Of a DNA stretch of 19,884 nt, positions 7,658 through 19,500 are shown one piece after another. A program made the position numbers and the translations under genes. The stretch is from Physocladia obscura (taxonomy: Eukaryota > Chytridiomycota > Chytridiomycetes > Chytridiales > Chytriomycetaceae): positions 5,927 to 25,810 of the forward strand of contig JADGJH010000106.1 of assembly GCA_027596945.1 (NCBI GenBank), given 5' to 3'. A model generated the notes under the pieces. The model did no database searches. It worked only from the letters and a program-made list of their open reading frames with translations, and had not been told where the DNA came from. Within the stretch, counting starts at the first letter, position 1. Each line of letters opens with the position of its first letter.

Positions 7658-10600
7658 CTTTTTTGAATTTCAATTTCAAAGCTGATAAAAGTTTGGAATC
7701 AAGCAACAAAAAAAGGTGGGAGGAATCAAAACTAACAAGAATATTTTGGCAATCCAACTGGTGATAATGCCTTTTTTACAACTTCACCCAAAGTCATTGC
7801 TTGTTATTCACTTCATCGAAAGCAACTGGGACAGTCTACTCATGCTGAGATCATTTATCCAGATTATATTCTCAAATTAACCATGCTTCTGGATTCATTT
7901 CTATTCAACATGATATGGGGATAAAAGACACAATAGTGTTTGAAATTCCAATAAAGTAGCTGTCTGATGTTGAATTCAATGAAGAACTTCTAATCCTGTG
8001 CTAACAAAAATCTATAAGTGCATATAATCAGTAGCAAAATAGTTGAATGTTTCTTTGAATACCAATTCAATTAGTACCTAACACACTTCTGTTTTTTTTT
8101 TTTGAAATAAATTGTTGAATTGGATTCATAAAGGTATTTTTCAGGTTAATGACTCATTCAATAAGAATTTTACATTCACAATTCCGTTGAAAACTTGAAA
8201 CAACTTGTCCATCTAAATAAAAAGCAACTTATTTTCACTTAATAAAACAATGATATTGGCCCACATACCAAATGCAATCATTTTTATTAGATGCTAAAAA
8301 GGAGAAAATCAAAAATTGGTAACAATTTCACTTGGAAATTGGATACGGCCATGGATTAAAATGATCCCAATCTATTGTTGCATGCAAACAGCATAATTTT
8401 CTAAAGATTGCATCACAGTTACACCTTTTTGGATTTGTTATACATTAAATCTGGCCATTTTCCTTTTGTTAGTTATGATAATTTTAATAGCCTCCATACT
8501 TTCTCTTCAAATTCTCAGATGTTTTTGATTTTAATTTTTCTTTTTTCAAAATGATTTCTGTTCTTCAAATCTATCATATTCTTTACCAAAGGAATACATT
8601 GCTTGGTTTCAAGATTGCTCAGATAATTAATCAAGTAAATTTGTTTGAAATCAGAATCAGAATCATTTTTATTATTTTCTTGTATTCAACAATCTTGTTC
8701 TTTATTTTCTTTCCACTCTATATATCTTTTATAAGGCTGGATTTTTTGAAGAATTTCTATGAATTTGATCAAAACTTATAGTTTCCAGTTAGATATCACT
8801 ATTAAATGCCAACTCTCTCTTTGATCAATTAATTCAGAGTTTGGTACTTTCCACCCCACCACTAATGTCCCCATTTTGTTTTGTACTAACATTCTCAAAT
8901 CCTTTAGCTTGTATAAATTTTTATGCATTTTTATCAAATAGGATTGGATTAAGATGGCACTGCTACATAACCTAACTTGTAAGGATTTTTCGGTAACATC
9001 AAATGTAGTATTTTGTACTCATATTTGTCATATGAAAATTGTGCACTAATCTCAGCCAATAATCATCAAATTTCAAATATATTAATGTTTGAATTTTTAG
9101 AATTGTGTTCTTGTGTTTTCTTCCAGAACTTGGTCTACTTCTTGGATACCAAAATGGTTGAAACTTTTTCATACTATATTTTTTTGATCAAGGTATTTGG
9201 TAGTATGTTTTTTCTGTTTGTTGTTGAATATACTGATGCATTTTCTTCTGTTACTGTATAGTCAGAGTGCAATGTAAGCTTTGTTTGAATATGCGACCAG
9301 CATGGCATTCTATAGCAATTGCTTGCTGTACTTAATTATCAAACATGGACTTTCACAACTCCATTGCACACAGTGGGGGATTTTCCAGGAAGTCTTTGTT
9401 CTTGAAAAATACTAACATAGCATTTGTCAGAAATTTTGGTGATTTTTCTAATGTTTTCCTGCAAATGGAGTTTTTTACCTAGCGTTTATGAATAGCATTC
9501 TCTCAACACCAGGTATACCAATCTTAGCTTATTAATTTAATTTATTTTATGTGTTGTGTTTGGAACTTTATACAAACTAGCATTTTGCTCTCAAATACCA
9601 GTTTATTAGAATAAAAGTTCATGTTGCATTCTTTACAACAAGGTGACTTTTTATGTATCCATTTGTGGTTTGTCACAGTTAGATCAAAATATAACAATTG
9701 TAATTTGTTTTTTTTCTTCATGATTGAATTGAAATTTATTTGTAAAATTTAATGACATTTTTGCCCATAGTTTTAAGTTACACTTTCACATTATTTGTTT
9801 GAATTTGACTGTGCAATTTTGTATCTGTAATATCGCATGATCAAATTTAGTTTGTTTAGTTTGTTTTAGAAAGATATAATTAAATGACAGTTTCAATATA
9901 CTCATTTGGATGTCTATTTTTATCCAGGAGTTTTTAGTGATGGGGAAACAAAATTATAGCCTTGCAACATCTGAGAGTAGCTTTGTACTTATCAGTCATG
10001 ATTTTGTGAATTTTCTTTGTAGTGAGAGACCAAGTCATTAACCGAGTCATTAAAAGTTTGCATTTTTTGATGTGAAGCACCTTTTTCAATGTTGTGGCTT
10101 CTTGATTGTCAACAGTGTTTTTGGTAACTGTTTCCAGAAATAAATGGAAAAGTAAAGACATTCTCTGTTTTCTTGACATTGGCTGAATTTTCAAGTTTTG
10201 TATTCTTGGTAAGTTTATTAGAGTTCCTGAATTTGAGATTAGTGAAACAAAATGACTGATACAGGGCAATCCAGAGTCAAGAATTTTTGAACCCATAGTT
10301 TATAGGCTTTTTGTTCATTGTTTATTTTATTTTGATATATTTGGAATTGAAGAAGGAGTTCACCATTTTCTAACAATCAAAATACTCATTAATGCTTTGG
10401 AATTTAGCAAACACATTTTGCTGGTTAATTAAAAAACTTCACACTTTTCATCCACTTCCAGCATTAGAATTAAAAAATCTCTGAATTGTGTGTAAATTTA
10501 GGAATTGTTTTGTGATTCAAGATTGTCAGATTAAACACTATCTCAATTGTAGATGTGTATCACTGAAAATGCTTCCATACTTGCAAGTGAGTATCAATTC

Positions 10601-11079
10601 ATTATTACCAGCTCCATCCTTACTGGCCTGGTTTGAATTCCCTCAACTTGATCGGCAATATGCTGCAACAACAAAAAGTAGTAAGAAACACATGGAATGG
10701 TGCAAACAGACACAAGACAAGATACCTTGATACTGTGCACCTGCTTGAAATGAACTTTCTGAAGTTTATTTCAAATTTATGATCAGTGGATTTTCTGAAT
10801 TAGCCATTGCTCTCATGGTGTTTATGTTTACCTTTTTTTCTTCTCAAACGTCAGGTATTTCCAAAAAAGCATTTTTTGATAATATTTCCATTAATATCAC
10901 TTATCAACTCTGCAATCTTCACTGCCCCTGCTTAGTGCAACAAAAACTAATCACTTCATCTACTGCCTCATATTTGCACCAATAATTGTGCAACTGTTAA
11001 TCACACTGTTTAGGAACATTCACCTATATTTTTGTTTGTGCCCATTTTCTTGGTTTTGTTTTATGCGTTGTTCACAATA
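7658..11079. other. AT-rich gene-poor block, probable decayed mobile DNA
   Basis: About 3.4 kb with no supported gene. It is visibly richer in A+T than its flanks. Open stretches exist but lack family motifs. The longest is 9934-10296 on the minus strand (120 codons). Another, 10597-10770 on the minus strand (58 codons, no early ATG), reads QHIADQVEGIQTRPVRMELV near its end. Further coding-like minus-strand pieces broken by stops include IDWDHFNPWPYPIS (about 8330-8375) and GEVVKKALSPVGLPKYS (about 7743-7795). On the plus strand 7749-7924 is open (HAEIIYPDYILKL). I read this as an eroded element, mostly antisense, but no transposase or reverse-transcriptase motif was recognised and no terminal repeats for the whole block were found. 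The ETF-beta promoter should lie at its left end and part of the next gene's upstream region at its right end. Confidence 0.45.
9934..10296 (-). pseudogene. Possible relic ORF in the AT-rich block
   Basis: A 120-codon minus-strand frame with a Lys/Thr-rich sequence (VTKNTVDNQEATTLKKVLHI, then a basic stretch). A second coding-like piece in another frame of the same strand overlaps its lower half (MQTFNDSVNDLVSHYKENS, about 10010-10065, then two stops), which would fit a frameshifted relic. There is no domain match I can name, and chance openness in AT-rich DNA is a real alternative. Confidence 0.2.
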
Positions 11080-11298
11080 GAGAGATTTTGCAAAATGGAA
11101 TTCCTTGTGAGAATTCACTGTGAGACCACATGAAGTTCTTAGAATTCCTCTTAATGAAACAAAACCCTTATCAGAAATCCTTATAAAGGGCTTCTTCATT
11201 TAAGCATTAGGTATTTGTTTTTTCAAACTTTGTTTTAAGGAATTTCATATGGTCTCACAGTGAATTCTCACAAGGAATTCCATTTTGCAAAATCTCTC
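11080..11298. mobile_element. 219-bp MITE-like palindromic element with 49-bp perfect terminal inverted repeats
   Basis: The left arm starts GAGAGATTTTGCAAAATGG at 11080. The right arm ends with its exact reverse complement at 11298. The arms are identical for 49 bp (11080-11128 versus 11250-11298) and then remain similar to about 62 bp with scattered mismatches. The centre (about 11142-11236) is non-coding. Each arm contains two GAATTC sites. The pentamer CAATA flanks both ends (11075-11079 and 11299-11303), as a target-site duplication would. There is no coding capacity, so it would be non-autonomous. It lies between the AT-rich block and the next gene, ending 75 bp before that gene's ATG. 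Confidence 0.8.
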
Positions 11299-11373
11299 CA
11301 ATAACTCCAACCTCGGAAAAAAAAAATAAGCTAACAAAATTGCATCTCTGCACAATTGGTTCTTTTCCACTAG

Positions 11374-13555
11374 ATGAAGGAGAGAAACATGGCAAACAAC
11401 ATGGTCACAACAAGAAACGCAACAAGTGTGTGTGTTGTGAGTGCGTGTTCTAGTTCGAGTTCAAGTTCCAGTTCTAGTTTTAGTTCTAGTGATTGTGACA
11501 ACAAAGATTTCAGCGGAGGAGGCGGGCGATTTGTGTTTGGATGCAGCGATGGCAGTCTTTTGGTAGTAGCGCTGGGTGCTGCGGCTGGTACTGCCTTGGG
11601 CGTATCTGTGTTCACACGGGCCAAAAGCATCACTTGCATCGGAGCGATTCCGCACGGGATGGATGGGCTGGATGGGCATAGATATGGGGTGGAAGGTTAT
11701 GCGCCTGGTGGTTCGCGTTCGCGTCCGCTAGTCTGGGTCGGCGACTCTGACGGCGGAGTCCTTCTTGTCGATTCGCTTTCTGGCCGCGCCATCGCCGCCG
11801 CCACCATTCCGTCACGCGCTAGTGTTGTTTTTGCGGCCACCTGCGTCGTAAATGCCGCCGGCGCCTCCAGCTCTCGTTTGCCGTCGCCGTCGCCGTCGCC
11901 AAAGTCGTCTCCATTCCAATCGAGCAAACTAAATGAATCTATCCCATCCAAACCATATATTCCTTATCCTTCTCCCAGCTCCAGTGTTACTTCATATCTA
12001 TTGATTGCCGCTGCTGATGATAACTCAATTTCGATCTTTGGCATGCCAAATCTCACTGTGTATAACAGGTACCATTCCTTTGTCTCTTGTCTCTTGTTTT
12101 CGATAATTCTCTGTGTAAAGATTCGCCTCTCCTTCCCTTACCGCTCTTGCTGCCTCAAATAAGTTCATATCTTATCCATCGGCAACTTATCTTGTTGCCA
12201 CCACTACTGCCGCCTCAAAAACCGCCGAAATTTCTCACTCCATAGCTGTTTACAATCTCGACTCCCACCCTTGCTCATTACCATCTTTTTCAATACCATG
12301 CCAACAAGCCGTGTCTGCAATCGCGTCTTCGTTTGTTGCTATCGCATCGTCATTATATGCCCTCCGGCTATCTCTTTCAAAATTGTCGCCGATAAAGACG
12401 TTTGTTTCACCAATCATTACGATAGCTAGTATCCGCATTTCAAGCGATTCAGAATGTGTTGTTGTGTCGTGTCAAGACTCTAGTTTGCATTTAGTGCAAA
12501 TTTCAAACTTGACCTCAATTCCGATAGTTTCTAATGAATCCATCTTGGTGTCACCAACTACAAATTCTTTTCTTGCTGCTTCAACAGATTGGATTGTGGA
12601 TTTGAGTGTCGTATGTGTGTCAAAATTCCCCTCAAACCAAGATTGTGATGTACTAGATAATACTTCTGCAGATTTAAACAGAGCAAATTCAGTTAATTTA
12701 ATTGTTGCCACTGTTAGTTGTACTGGCCGCATTTCACTGCTGAAAGTTATTATTGACCTGTACACGTCTAGCTTGGCAAAAACAAATGCCGTTTTTGTTA
12801 CTCAAATTCAGATTCTGAAAGATGACTCAATACTGTTTGAATCCTCCAATACCACCCCCAATCTTGGCAATAACAACAACAACAACAACAGCTATAATAT
12901 TAATAAGGGAAGTAAAGGCAGATTCCAAAACAAGCAACAGCTTCGACAGATTCAACAACAGCAACAACAAGAACAACAACAACAGCAACAACAACAACAG
13001 CAACAACAACATCAGCAACAACAACATCAGCAACAACAACATCAGCAACAACAACATCAGCATCAACAATTTCGTCAGCAACATTATGAAAATCGTGTAC
13101 AACAAAAATACCATTCTAATCCAAATCAAGTTCCACAGCAGGGTGGACTTCTTTTTCAGCAACATCAACAACTAACAACAGGAAGCATAGAACTACGCAA
13201 AAGTGTTTTTGAAATTGTCACCAAAGTAGCTCGAGGAGATATACCAAAGTTTGTATGGACTGCCGCTGATGTACAACAACAAAAACGACAACAACATCAA
13301 CATCAACATCAAGAAAAACAACAACAGCAGCAAATTGAACAGTCAAATACAACAAATTTTTCAGTATTTAATCAAACTGCATTGGCAATTAGTTTGGCTG
13401 TGAAGGAGGATGGACATGAAAGTAAAAAGCGGAAGACAGAAAATTATGCACCTGCTGAAATTAGTGTTGAAGGAAGTCAGACTAATGGAAACAATAGACA
13501 TGGTAGTGGTGGGAATGATGATGAGGAAGAAGATGGTGAGATTGCAGAGGATTGA
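11374..13555 (+). CDS. Predicted beta-propeller protein with Ser run, QHQQQ repeat and acidic tail, two exons
   Basis: Exons 11374-12068 and 12121-13555 are joined in phase 2 across a 52-nt intron (gtacca..gtaaag), giving 709 residues. The N terminus has a near-pure Ser run (about residues 26-40). Several segments read like propeller blades: FVFGCSDGSLLVVALG, PLVWVGDSDGGVLLVDSLSG, LLIAAADDNSISIFGMPN, SDSECVVVSCQDSSLHLVQI and NLIVATVSCTGRISLLKV. These are G/D-rich turns followed by hydrophobic strands without the classic WD dipeptide. From about residue 505 to 550 comes a Gln/His tract, then another Gln/His patch, a basic KSKKRK-like ESKKRKTE, and an acidic end (DDEEEDGEIAED). I could not assign a family; ribosome-biogenesis WD proteins such as the WDR18/Ipi3 group are only a loose thought. 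An alternative start is Met6 (11389). A 3'-end splice that would fuse it to the next gene is conceivable (GATG|GTGAGA at about 13535). Confidence 0.7.
12946..13074 (+). repeat. CAA/CAG/CAT codon repeat with a 15-bp tandem unit (QHQQQ)
   Basis: Within the beta-propeller gene a Gln-coding stretch passes into about four nearly identical 15-bp copies of CAACATCAGCAACAA (about 13005-13065), encoding His at every fifth residue. Conserved synonymous choices across copies indicate recent unit duplication rather than slow drift. Confidence 0.85.
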
Positions 13556-13569
13556 ATTAAATTTCGGGA

Positions 13570-13575
13570 AATAAA
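13570..13575 (+). terminator. AATAAA polyadenylation-signal candidate between two adjacent genes
   Basis: AATAAA stands 15 nt after the stop codon of the beta-propeller gene and 7 nt before the ATG of the next gene. If used, cleavage would fall inside the downstream gene's coding region. It may be chance in A-rich DNA. Confidence 0.35.
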
Positions 13576-13581
13576 ACATAA

Positions 13582-16500
13582 ATGATAAGAACAAGAAATA
13601 CAAGCAATGAATTGGAAACAATAAAACTCACGGAAGAATTAGCACCACAGCTGCTGTTAGCAGGAAAAAGTAGCAATGAACCATCGCATTGCGACAGAAA
13701 ATCCTCTCGCCAACATGTATTGGGAAAAAATAAATCACTCCTTCAGTCACCCTCCGTCGCTGCCGCAACTGAACTTGCAGGTCCGCTTCTCCCGTGGTCT
13801 AAAGTGTGTCAGACTCTTGCAAAACGCGTTATTGCAAGTAATTCAGCATTAGGAACAACAATACTTCAAACGAAGAACGACAAAAACAATAACACCAAAA
13901 TCTGGAATGATTCCGTATTAACTCCAACAGCCTCAACCCCAACAACAATGACAACCACAACAGTTCCTTTTGGCTTTCAACTTTTGAAATCTATTCACGC
14001 GCGAGATAAAACTCCTCTCAGATTTGCAATGTATGTTCCACCGATAGCTGCCCAGGCGATCCAATGCTCGCTTCAGCAAAAAACTGCACCTATTGCTGCT
14101 GATAGTAATATTAGCAACATTACTTCCGCAAAAACAGAAACATTTGGCGATGGTGCTGTTTCCGACATCAACGGTGTTTCCTCTGCAAACGGGCGACTTC
14201 CAGCCAAAGCCGGCGTTGGGGGCAGAGGTGGGGACGTATTTCTGACGCTGGATGTTGGAAATCTGAGAATAATGCGGGGTCCGAATGTAGTGCTGAAGTT
14301 GGCGACATTTGGGAAACGAGTTGAATCGAAGAAGCAGAAAAAAAACCAGCAGCAGAAACGGGATGGCGGGGGGTTGGAGGTGGAGTACAATAGTAGCGGT
14401 TGTGTTTGTACTAACAATAGTAGTGATCGCAGTTGTGTAGTTGGGATTGAGAAATTACTGGTTATTGAAAAGTTTCGCGTGTTTGTTGCTTTTAGTAATC
14501 AGTTGGTGTTGAAGGTTTTTACTCCATTTGATATCATTTGTTATTGCTTAATTTAATTCAATTATTCACTTTTAGATTTTGGACATGAATTTTTTGGAGT
14601 TGGCAAAGACGGCTTGTCCTAATCCTGTTTTGAGGTATTTTTGGGTTTGCGGTCAACCATAACTGAAACTCTGCTTTTCAAAATAGCATGATTTATATCC
14701 CTGCGAAAGGCCATCTTTTAACAGGAGAAACAGGAGCAATCCGAATATGGGAAATAATGCGGGAAACAAAACATCATGTAGAGTCGTTTAAAATAATTCT
14801 GAAATTGTCAATCGAAAAGTTTCAATTCGACCAATGGATAACAGTTATCTACTATGAACGCGTTTTAGATCGAATAATTGCCACTTTTGACGATACAATC
14901 ACGTTTCTCGACTATGCAACTGGCATAATTATTGAAACAATCAAAAACGCTCACAAAATGACTGTAACTAGTGTTTTGTTTTACGAACCTCTCGAATACC
15001 TCATCACTGCCGCAAAATGCGGTACAATCCGTGTCTGGAACTGCCAAAACAGTCTCGTTCATCAATTTGATCAACATACTGGCGCTGTGACAGCACTCCT
15101 CCTTTTCACCGAACAGCCAACAGGATTTTCATATGGGGACTACAACAGCACTACTTCATTCCCAGTAATTCTTTCAAGCTCTTTGGATGGCAGTGTACGT
15201 TTATGGGACATAGACCACGGCATATGTCTGTACCGACTTGACACTATTGATGTAGCTAGAGAGCACGCTGCTGCCAGCGTCACCACCGCAGCCGCGTCAA
15301 TCGCAGCAGCACCAATTATTGGCATGACGTTTCCAAAACGCGACACTATAATGACGTACACGGATAAAGAAATCAATCTTTGGGTCGTGAACCGAGTCTT
15401 CCACAAACTCAACTACACAAACAGTCGAGCTGTTGTTATTTCACGACGCGATATGGAACTTCAAGATTCAATGTGCACTGACAGTATTAGCAACAGTGGA
15501 AAGCCGGCTCGGCTGCTTGTTGGATTTGAAGATGGAAGCGTGCGGCTCGCGAGTCCCAAGAGCGGCGATTTTATTGCGACGGGATTTCCTATACCTACTA
15601 CTACTGCTGCTGCGCTGAACGATGCGTGTCCCGTTGCGATAGAGTATGATGTTGAGACGGAGAAGGTGTATGTATTTGGGTCTGGTGGGAACGTGGTGGT
15701 TTACAGCGCTAAGGCAAATCCAATGAGGGTTTTGGACGTTTGGGAACTTGGGGGATTGGCGTCGTCTTTTTTTGAGCCGATTAATTGCATTCAAGGAGTT
15801 TATTTCGGCAGTGACAATAATGGTCGATTTGCAAGTGGTAATGATGGTGAGGAGGATGTAACAAAAATTTTCGCGACGAAAAAAAGATTTTATTTGATTG
15901 GTGGTGCAAAAAACGGACAGTTGATGAACTTGAGACCTAGTATTTTTCACAAAAAAAATACTGGCGGCGTGAAATCTCAAAATGCGAGAATTTCCAGGCA
16001 AGAGGTGATTGTTCAAGCGCATGCTGCTGAAATAACAGCGATTGCTTACGATCATTTGCATTTTCTGCTTTTGTCTGCCGCGAAAGGTATACATTTAAAC
16101 ATCAATTATTATTTATTTTTTTTCAACATTTTTAAAAAATTTAACGATAATAGATCACTTAATAAAAGTATGGAAAGTATCTGCAAAAAATACATCATTT
16201 GCTGGAAATACAGTATCGTCTCTTCAATTGGAATGTATTTCCGTTTTGACATTACATCAACCTGTTGGATCAAGTCAACAAATCAATTTGACAAGCAAAA
16301 CCTTTTGTATTGACCCTGTTGAAAAAACTCTCAGTTTTTCTTGGAATGAAAACCTGCGTTCTTTTTCATATGAAACTGATGGTATGTTCATATTGAAAAT
16401 AATATATGCATATATTTATATTATATGCCACTGTTCATAATTAAATTTCATATTTTTGACAGCCAAATTTTACCCAAAGCAAAAAAATGAGAAAAATACC

Positions 16501-19500
16501 GCGACTATTACTTGCATTGCAAACAGCTCTCAGTATCACATTTGGGCAAGTGCTGACTCGGGAGGTTCTGCAAAAATCTGGAATAAAGATGGATCAATCA
16601 TTCGGTTTGTGTTTTGAAAATGGCAAGCAAAAATCAACCACCTCAAACAACCAGAGAAATTCAATTTGATCAGCCAATTTATTGCATTGAATTCATCAAC
16701 CGTCGGGGAGATATTGCAGTTGGACTTTCCAACCAAATATCAGTCATTTTTATCCAAGACTACTTCAACATATCGCTTATGAAACAGGCATTAATTCTCA
16801 GCGTGACCGACAGTTACACATTCAATGAATACATGTCCAGCACTAATTTTTCAATACATTCAATACTGGAAAATTTTGACAATGACGATAATGAAAAGAA
16901 ACTATACTTGAACGGATATGCCGACGAAGAGGCAGAAAAGCCAATGGTTTTCGATTCCGATGCTGATTTTTGGGACTTGTTTTATGAAAAGCAGAAGAAT
17001 ATATATGGTCATCATATTCAATGGCATGTGCCAAAAGATTTTGCCATTACAGCAGATCCGATAATAATCAAAAGACACCAGCAGCAACAGCAGCATGAAG
17101 AATCACATTTCATTAAGACTGATAATGAATTATTCAAATATTCTGAATCTGGGAAAAAGGAAATTGTGATGGTTTGTGCCATTCTTTTTTTTTATTCTTC
17201 TTGTTTCTTTCTGTTTAATTGCTCTTAAATAGAGGCGAAATCGACGTTTGTTTTTGGAAAAGGAGGCGTTGATTTACGGCCACGCTGAAGATTTTGATGA
17301 CAGGTTTGCGTTTACCAACCAAAATGCTGCACATGCGCGAGACACACCGCGCCAAGCCAGAAAATACAAAAAGGAAGAAGAAGAAGAAAGAGAAAAAGAA
17401 GAAGAATCTATTATAATTGAAGGCGATTACGTTATTGTTCAGCAGGAAAAATCTCACGATATTTTGGAGACAGGATTGAATGTGTCAACACCCAAAAATG
17501 AAGTATGCTTCTTGTTCAGTTCTATTTCCGTTTCTTGACAAATAATAAAGCTTTTTTTTAGGTCAAAATCAACAGCTGGAAAGCAGTTAAAAACACTTTC
17601 ATCTCTGAAAGTAAATGTTTCGTTTCTTATTCTGTTTTTAACTCCTTAAACTTTTCGCAAAAATAGAACGTGAAAGCAAGTTTTACGAAGTTCTTGATGC
17701 TGCCAAGAAAAAGAAAGAGGAAGAAGATGAACATCGGAAATTGATTATTCGAAACCCTATTTTAATGAAAATGAGAGGGCCTTTGGCAAGTCCAAATTTG
17801 TCAAAGAAGATTCAAATCAAAGAAAGTTTAAAACGAACTGGTGCTGCATTTCCCAACTCTATTTTAATTAGCAAAAATCAACTGAATCGACCTTCGGTTA
17901 CTTCTGAGCACGTTTCTGCAAAAAAAGGCAGTTTGTCCAAGAATTTACTTCAAAAAATTCAAATCACTTCAAAGCCAAAATGGTGGAATGAAATAGACGG
18001 AAATGAAGAGGAACTCAATCAAAATAGAGTATCTAAAGTTCCTTCCAAAATCAGTTCAACCATGGACATACCAAGTTTACTTCAAGCCGCAAATAGTCCT
18101 CAGTCATCACGTCAACCTTCTCGAATGAATTCTCAAATTCGGCATCATTCGAAAATGTCAGTGGATTCTCACAGCAAGAAAGGTTTGATCGAGCAATTCT
18201 CGGCACATTCACAAACAGATCAAGCATTGGTTATTATTAAAAAGCCAAAAGCGAAATTGCGTATGCCAAAAAAAGAACCGATTGATCAGAATCCAGTTAC
18301 TGAGTGGACTGAAATCCCATTGCCAAAACCTTTGCGCGTTATTTCAACTATTGAACATATCACTCAATCACCGGAAGAAAGCGCCACATCCTTGCAAATT
18401 TCTGAAGTCACGGAGACAGTTGAAATTATTCATATTGAATCCAAAGCGGACCCTCTGATAAATTCAATAAGGCATATTATACCCCCGGAAACAAATTTCA
18501 CCTCAGATACGTCGTCTGAAGTTTCTGAGTTTGAAGAAATGACTGTCGAGGATATGACTGGTGTTAGTGCCGCAGAAGCCGAAGCTTATGCATGGAGATT
18601 GCTAAGAATGAAAAAAGGATTTGGAATTTCGTCAAAGCTGGAGAAGGTTGTTCAACGATTTTGGGGGCAATATAAAGCAGTGAGTTCTTTTTTTTCCCGT
18701 TATCGTTTTCGTGGCACTGACATTCAACAAGAACATTCCTGTAGATTTGGAGCTTGTTATACGATCACTTATAGATTTGATGCGAGGTGGCGAATGGTTC
18801 GAGCGTTGCGAGGTAAAACCGTGTATAAAATAATCGCAAACATTAACAAAAAAATTTGCGTGTGTATGTTTCTCCAGGCTTCAAAAGCGTTATTATTTAT
18901 TTACAAAACATTTCAAGCTGATATACCAGATCCATACCATATTTTTGTTCTTCCTCACTTGGAGGTTCTTGAAACAAACGAGTTTTGGCAAGTGAGAGCA
19001 CAGTTGTGCTCAAACGTGTCAGCTTTTAAAACAAATCACACTCATGTATTTCGCAGCTTGGTTATTAGGCTGAATGATATTCATGAAACAGTTAGAAATA
19101 CCGCAAAGAAGGCTCTTTTATATCTGGGAATAGACACACGGCAGAAGCTAGAATCTTTAATGAAAAAACTTGGTTATTTCAATGATGAACTACAACGAAG
19201 AAAATTGACACAGCTGGAAATTCTTGAAAAAAAAACGAAGAAAAAAGACATAGCAGTTGCGGCTGAAATAGCAGAGTGTATCACAGCATGGCGCAATACA
19301 ACTTCAGAAATTAATAATACGAATTTTGAGTCAGTTAATCGTCTTCACAATCGCAAGAGCAGCTATTCTGAGCATCTGGCAGGTCCATTTTTCAAGGAAA
19401 ACCTTAAAATTTTTTTTGACTCAACTTCTGCCGTTACGACACTGACTGTTAAAAAAACAAACTTAGTAAATGCTAAAAAAAACAGAAGTATTCAGGTTCA

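Noticed and set aside
8551..8781. 76-codon plus-strand hydrophobic ORF that looks like a membrane protein
   Set aside because: Phe/Ile-rich composition is expected from AT-rich DNA; there are no motifs, and the surroundings look decayed.
9013..9261. 82-codon plus-strand ORF
   Set aside because: Same reason: AT-rich composition, no recognisable family, and no splice or context support.
12827..13171. Minus-strand Leu-rich ORF over the Gln/His tract
   Set aside because: Antisense shadow of the codon repeat in the beta-propeller gene.
15468..16094. 208-codon minus-strand ORF
   Set aside because: Antisense to conserved WD-repeat exon 3 of the large plus-strand gene; basic, Ser/Arg/His-rich composition typical of a shadow frame.
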